Origin: Actinomadura sp. CNU-125
GTDB lineage: Bacteria; Actinomycetota; Actinomycetes; Streptosporangiales; Streptosporangiaceae
NCBI RefSeq assembly: GCF_001942465.1
Contig: NZ_MKJY01000022.1
Location: forward strand, 1 to 64,000
Direction: 5' to 3'
DNA length: 64,000 bases
This document shows, one piece after another, positions 63,146 through 64,000 of the stretch. Made by a program: the position numbers and the translations under genes. The notes under the pieces were generated by a model. It was not told the DNA's origin. It did no database searches and worked only from the letters and a program-made list of their open reading frames with translations. How positions within the stretch are numbered: position 1 is the first letter of the stretch; every line of letters begins with the position of its first letter.

Positions 63146-64000
63146 ATGGCACAGCAGCCCGCCGCAGCCGCTCCGACCTCCGACGGGAACGGCGCCGTCA
63201 CGCGGCGGCACCCCGCGCTGAGAACCCGGGCGACGGAGCTGTTCGGCGTCGAGTACCCGATCGTCCAGACCGGCATGGGATACGTCTCCGACGCCCGCCT
63301 CACCGCGGCGACCGCCGAAGCCGGGGGCTCGGCGTCCTCAGCGCCGGGCTGCTGTCCTACGAGGAGCTCGCGCGGGCCATCGACACCGTGCGGTCGCGCA
63401 CCGACCGGCCGTTCGGCGTCAACCTCCGCGCCGACCAGCCGGACGTGGTCAAGCGCGTCGACCTGCTGATCCGCGAGAAGGTGAAGGTCGCCTCCTTCGC
63501 CCTGGCCCCCCGCGAGGACCTGATCAAGCGGTGCAAGGACGGCGGGCTGGTGGTGATGCCGTCCACCGGCGCCCGCCGGCACGTCGAGAAGGTCGCCGCC
63601 TGGGGCGCCGACGCCGTCGTCGTGCAGGGCGGCGAGGGCGGCGGGCACACCGGCCGGGTCCCGACCAGCCTGCTGCTGCCCCAGGCCCGCGACGCGGCCG
63701 GCGACATCGTCGTCCTCGGCGCGGGCGGCTACTTCGACGGCCGCGGCCTGGTCTCGGCCCTCGCCTATGGGGCCGACGGGATCGCGATGGGCACCCGCTT
63801 CCTCCTCACCGCGGACTCGCCGGTGGCGCAGGCCGTCAAAGAGGAGTACCTCCGCCACGGCGTCGACGACACCGTCCTCACGCTGCAGATCGACGGGGTG
63901 CCGCAGCGGGTCGTCCGCGGCCGCACCATCGACCGGCTCGAGCGCGGCACCGCTCCCGGACGCCTGCTGCGGGCGGCCGGGAACGCCGTCGCCTTCCAGC
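63146..64000 (+). CDS. ipdC: IpdC, flavin reductase of the ring C/D pathway (nitronate-monooxygenase fold), partial, apparent frameshift
   Basis: Starts MAQQPAAAAPTSDG. After ATELFGVEYPIVQTGMGYVS a run of five G near 63330 needs a sixth to continue as LGVLSAGLLSYEELARAI. Then VVVQGGEGGGHTGRVPTSLL (FMN phosphate site), VVLGAGGYFDGRGLVSALAY and DGIAMGTRFLLT, the landmarks of the family. IpdC acts before IpdAB in ring C/D breakdown. The window ends inside the gene. Confidence 0.87.

Noticed and set aside
1-64000. CRISPR arrays, rRNA, insertion sequences, integrase or transposase genes
   Set aside because: None seen. No regularly spaced repeats and no recombinase motifs were found, though short or degraded ones could be missed by eye.

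Overview
The window is very GC-rich (third codon positions almost all G or C) and carries typical actinobacterial families: a SARP-type regulator, a Vms1-like release factor, kshAB/kstD/ipdABC steroid genes, a KstR2-type repressor, and many GTG/TTG starts. It most resembles a soil actinomycete of the Streptomyces/Actinomadura kind; no rRNA or other marker is present to place it more exactly.

Layout. (1) 1-3.7 kb: start of a SARP regulator, a VOC protein, a Vms1/aeRF1-like protein, a tRNA-Ala(GGC) and two small secreted proteins. (2) 3.7-9.2 kb: a VirB4-like ATPase whose 3' end runs into a second, broken tRNA-Ala, a CpaE/ParA-like ATPase, and a VirB11/CpaF-like protein without a recognisable P-loop; probably the edge of an old integrated element. 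(3) 9.2-12.7 kb: five unrecognised genes. (4) 12.7-14 kb: a Tat-exported serine hydrolase. (5) 14-27.4 kb: a LacI-controlled rhamnoside locus with two MFS transporters, GH78 and GH106 alpha-L-rhamnosidases, a GH3 beta-glycosidase and an SDR; five copies of the palindrome TTACACGTGTAA, exact or near-exact, lie at its promoters. (6) 27.5-32 kb: an SGNH-hydrolase remnant, then LysR, CitMHS transporter, AtuA and an AtuA partner. (7) 32-44.2 kb: a long leftward run of oxidative genes (P450, Baeyer-Villiger monooxygenase, SMP-30 lactonase, SDRs, esterases, a putative 2OG oxygenase) with TetR and IclR regulators at its head. (8) 44.5-64 kb: steroid catabolism, namely kshA, a small Cys-rich protein, kshB, kstD, IclR, MaoC hydratase, thiolase, an echA20 remnant, a branched-chain-type ABC importer, fadD3, kstR2, ipdB, ipdA and ipdC.

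How it may work together. Rhamnosidases and glycosidases sit next to a P450/Baeyer-Villiger/lactonase operon, which sits next to steroid-nucleus genes. One reading is a catabolic island for a glycosylated steroid or triterpenoid such as a rhamnose-bearing saponin: sugars off, side chain or ring opened, nucleus degraded. This is inference. Four inverted repeats of the form AACAAA-N2-TTTGTT, close to the known KstR2 operator, tie echA20/thiolase, the ABC importer, fadD3/kstR2 and ipdAB/ipdC into one regulon.

Two oddities run through the window. First, about 17 otherwise intact genes carry a single-base frameshift, often in a G or C run, which looks like sequencing error. Second, several genes are real deletion remnants (SGNH, GH1, echA20, acyl-CoA dehydrogenase, SDR and a crotonase tail), mostly within or beside the steroid part. 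Coordinates of frameshifted genes span the whole gene as it would read if repaired.
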